Source of the DNA: Polynucleobacter meluiroseus
GTDB taxonomy: Bacteria; Verrucomicrobiota; Verrucomicrobiia; Opitutales; UBA953
Length of the DNA stretch: 12,401 bases
NCBI GenBank assembly: GCA_943323725.2
Contig: CALPIW020000022.1
Coordinates: 1-12,401, forward strand
Direction: 5' to 3'
Within the stretch, counting starts at the first letter, position 1. Each line of letters begins with the position of its first letter. Positions 11,997 to 12,401 of the stretch are shown one piece after another. The notes under the pieces were generated by a model, which was given only the letters and a program-made list of their open reading frames with translations, was not told where the DNA came from and did no database searches. Position numbers and translations under genes: made by a program.

Positions 11997-12401
11997 ATGT
12001 CTCGTTACACCGGTCCTACCACGAAGCTCAACCGCCGCTTCGGCCAGAATATCTTCCCCACCTCCAAGGGTGAGGAGCGTCGTCCGTACCCTCCGGGTAT
12101 CCACGGCAAGACGACCCGCCGCAAGGTCTCCGAATACGGCGTCGGCCTCAATGAGAAGCAGAAGCTTCGCATGATGTATGGCCTCACCGAGAAGCAGTTC
12201 CGCCTCTCCTTCGAGCGCGCCAAGCGCATGGGCGGCGTCGCCGGCGACAATTTCCTCCGCATCTTGGAGACCCGCCTCGACAATGTCGTCTTCCGCCTCG
12301 GCTTCGCTAACTCCCGCTCCGCCGCTCGCCAACTCGTCTCCCACGGCCACGTCCGTATCGACGGCCGCAAGGTGGACGTCGCCAGCTTCACTGTCGCCCC
12401 C
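11997..12401 (+). CDS. rpsD: 30S ribosomal protein S4 (3'-truncated by window edge, cysteine-free form)
   Basis: S4 nucleates small-subunit assembly on 16S rRNA, sits at the mRNA entry site, and in several bacteria represses its own operon. The frame opens at ATG 11997 and is still open at the window end: 135 codons of about 200 are visible. The start SRYTGPTTKLNRRFGQNIFP is typical, followed by a shortened N-terminal region without the four zinc cysteines of the C+ form (no Cys in the visible part), then KVSEYGVGLNEKQKLRMMYGLTEKQFRLSF. The S4 RNA-binding domain starts near residue 93: RLDNVVFRLGFANSRSAARQLVSHGHVRIDG. The 86-bp leader is the longest here and contains two alternative hairpins. 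rpoA and rplQ usually follow, outside this window. Confidence 0.96.
   Translation, partial: MSRYTGPTTKLNRRFGQNIFPTSKGEERRPYPPGIHGKTTRRKVSEYGVGLNEKQKLRMMYGLTEKQFRLSFERAKRMGGVAGDNFLRILETRLDNVVFRLGFANSRSAARQLVSHGHVRIDGRKVDVASFTVAP

Noticed and set aside
11942..12073. 43-codon frame starting with ATG in the loop of the rpsD leader hairpin and overlapping rpsD
   Set aside because: It has no recognisable sequence, no ribosome site, and overlaps rpsD out of frame. A regulatory upstream frame is conceivable but nothing beyond its existence supports it.

Overview
The window is one continuous stretch of the bacterial S10–spc–alpha ribosomal-protein supercluster, read entirely on the + strand. It holds 25 genes: 22 ribosomal proteins, the protein-export channel SecY, methionine aminopeptidase, and one small unrecognised gene. 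The first gene (rplD) lacks its 5' end and the last (rpsD) lacks its 3' end, so the cluster runs on in both directions. The DNA is GC-rich, with third positions dominated by C or G. Together with the loss of rpmD and infA/rpmJ from their usual places, the zinc-free S14 and S4, and the almost complete lack of Shine-Dalgarno sequences, this suggests a member of the PVC group, most likely Verrucomicrobiota (Opitutae-like). That placement is inferred from gene order and protein character, not from a database match.

Layout: S10 part (1-4404): rplD(partial)-rplW-rplB-rpsS-[unknown small secreted protein]-rplV-rpsC-rplP-rpmC-rpsQ. spc part (4437-10098): rplN-rplX-rplE-rpsN-rpsH-rplF-rplR-rpsE-rplO-secY, with no rpmD between rpsE and rplO. 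Alpha part (10111-12401): map-rpsM-rpsK-rpsD(partial), with no infA or rpmJ between map and rpsM. Spacers are 4-41 bp, except 79 bp before rpsM and 86 bp before rpsD. No gene-free stretch exceeds 300 bases.

The genes supply the core of both ribosomal subunits: L4, L22, L23, L24 and L29 at the tunnel and exit; L2, L14 and L16 near the functional core; L5 and L18 with 5S rRNA; S3, S4 and S5 at the mRNA entry; S11 at the platform; S13 and S19 at the head. SecY exports nascent proteins and Map trims their initiator methionine, so the cluster couples ribosome building with two early steps in the fate of new proteins.

Most of the window is ordinary. The parts that deserve a second look are: (1) the small signal-peptide-bearing gene at 2012-2350, inserted between rpsS and rplV; (2) G-poor, pyrimidine-rich leaders with almost no Shine-Dalgarno sequence, several sharing a TTTACC-like motif; (3) two mutually exclusive hairpins before rpsD and another pair over the rplO stop codon; (4) an extra C-terminal hydrophobic segment on SecY; (5) long low-complexity N-terminal extensions on S5 and S11. 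I found no mobile element, CRISPR array, tRNA or rRNA gene.
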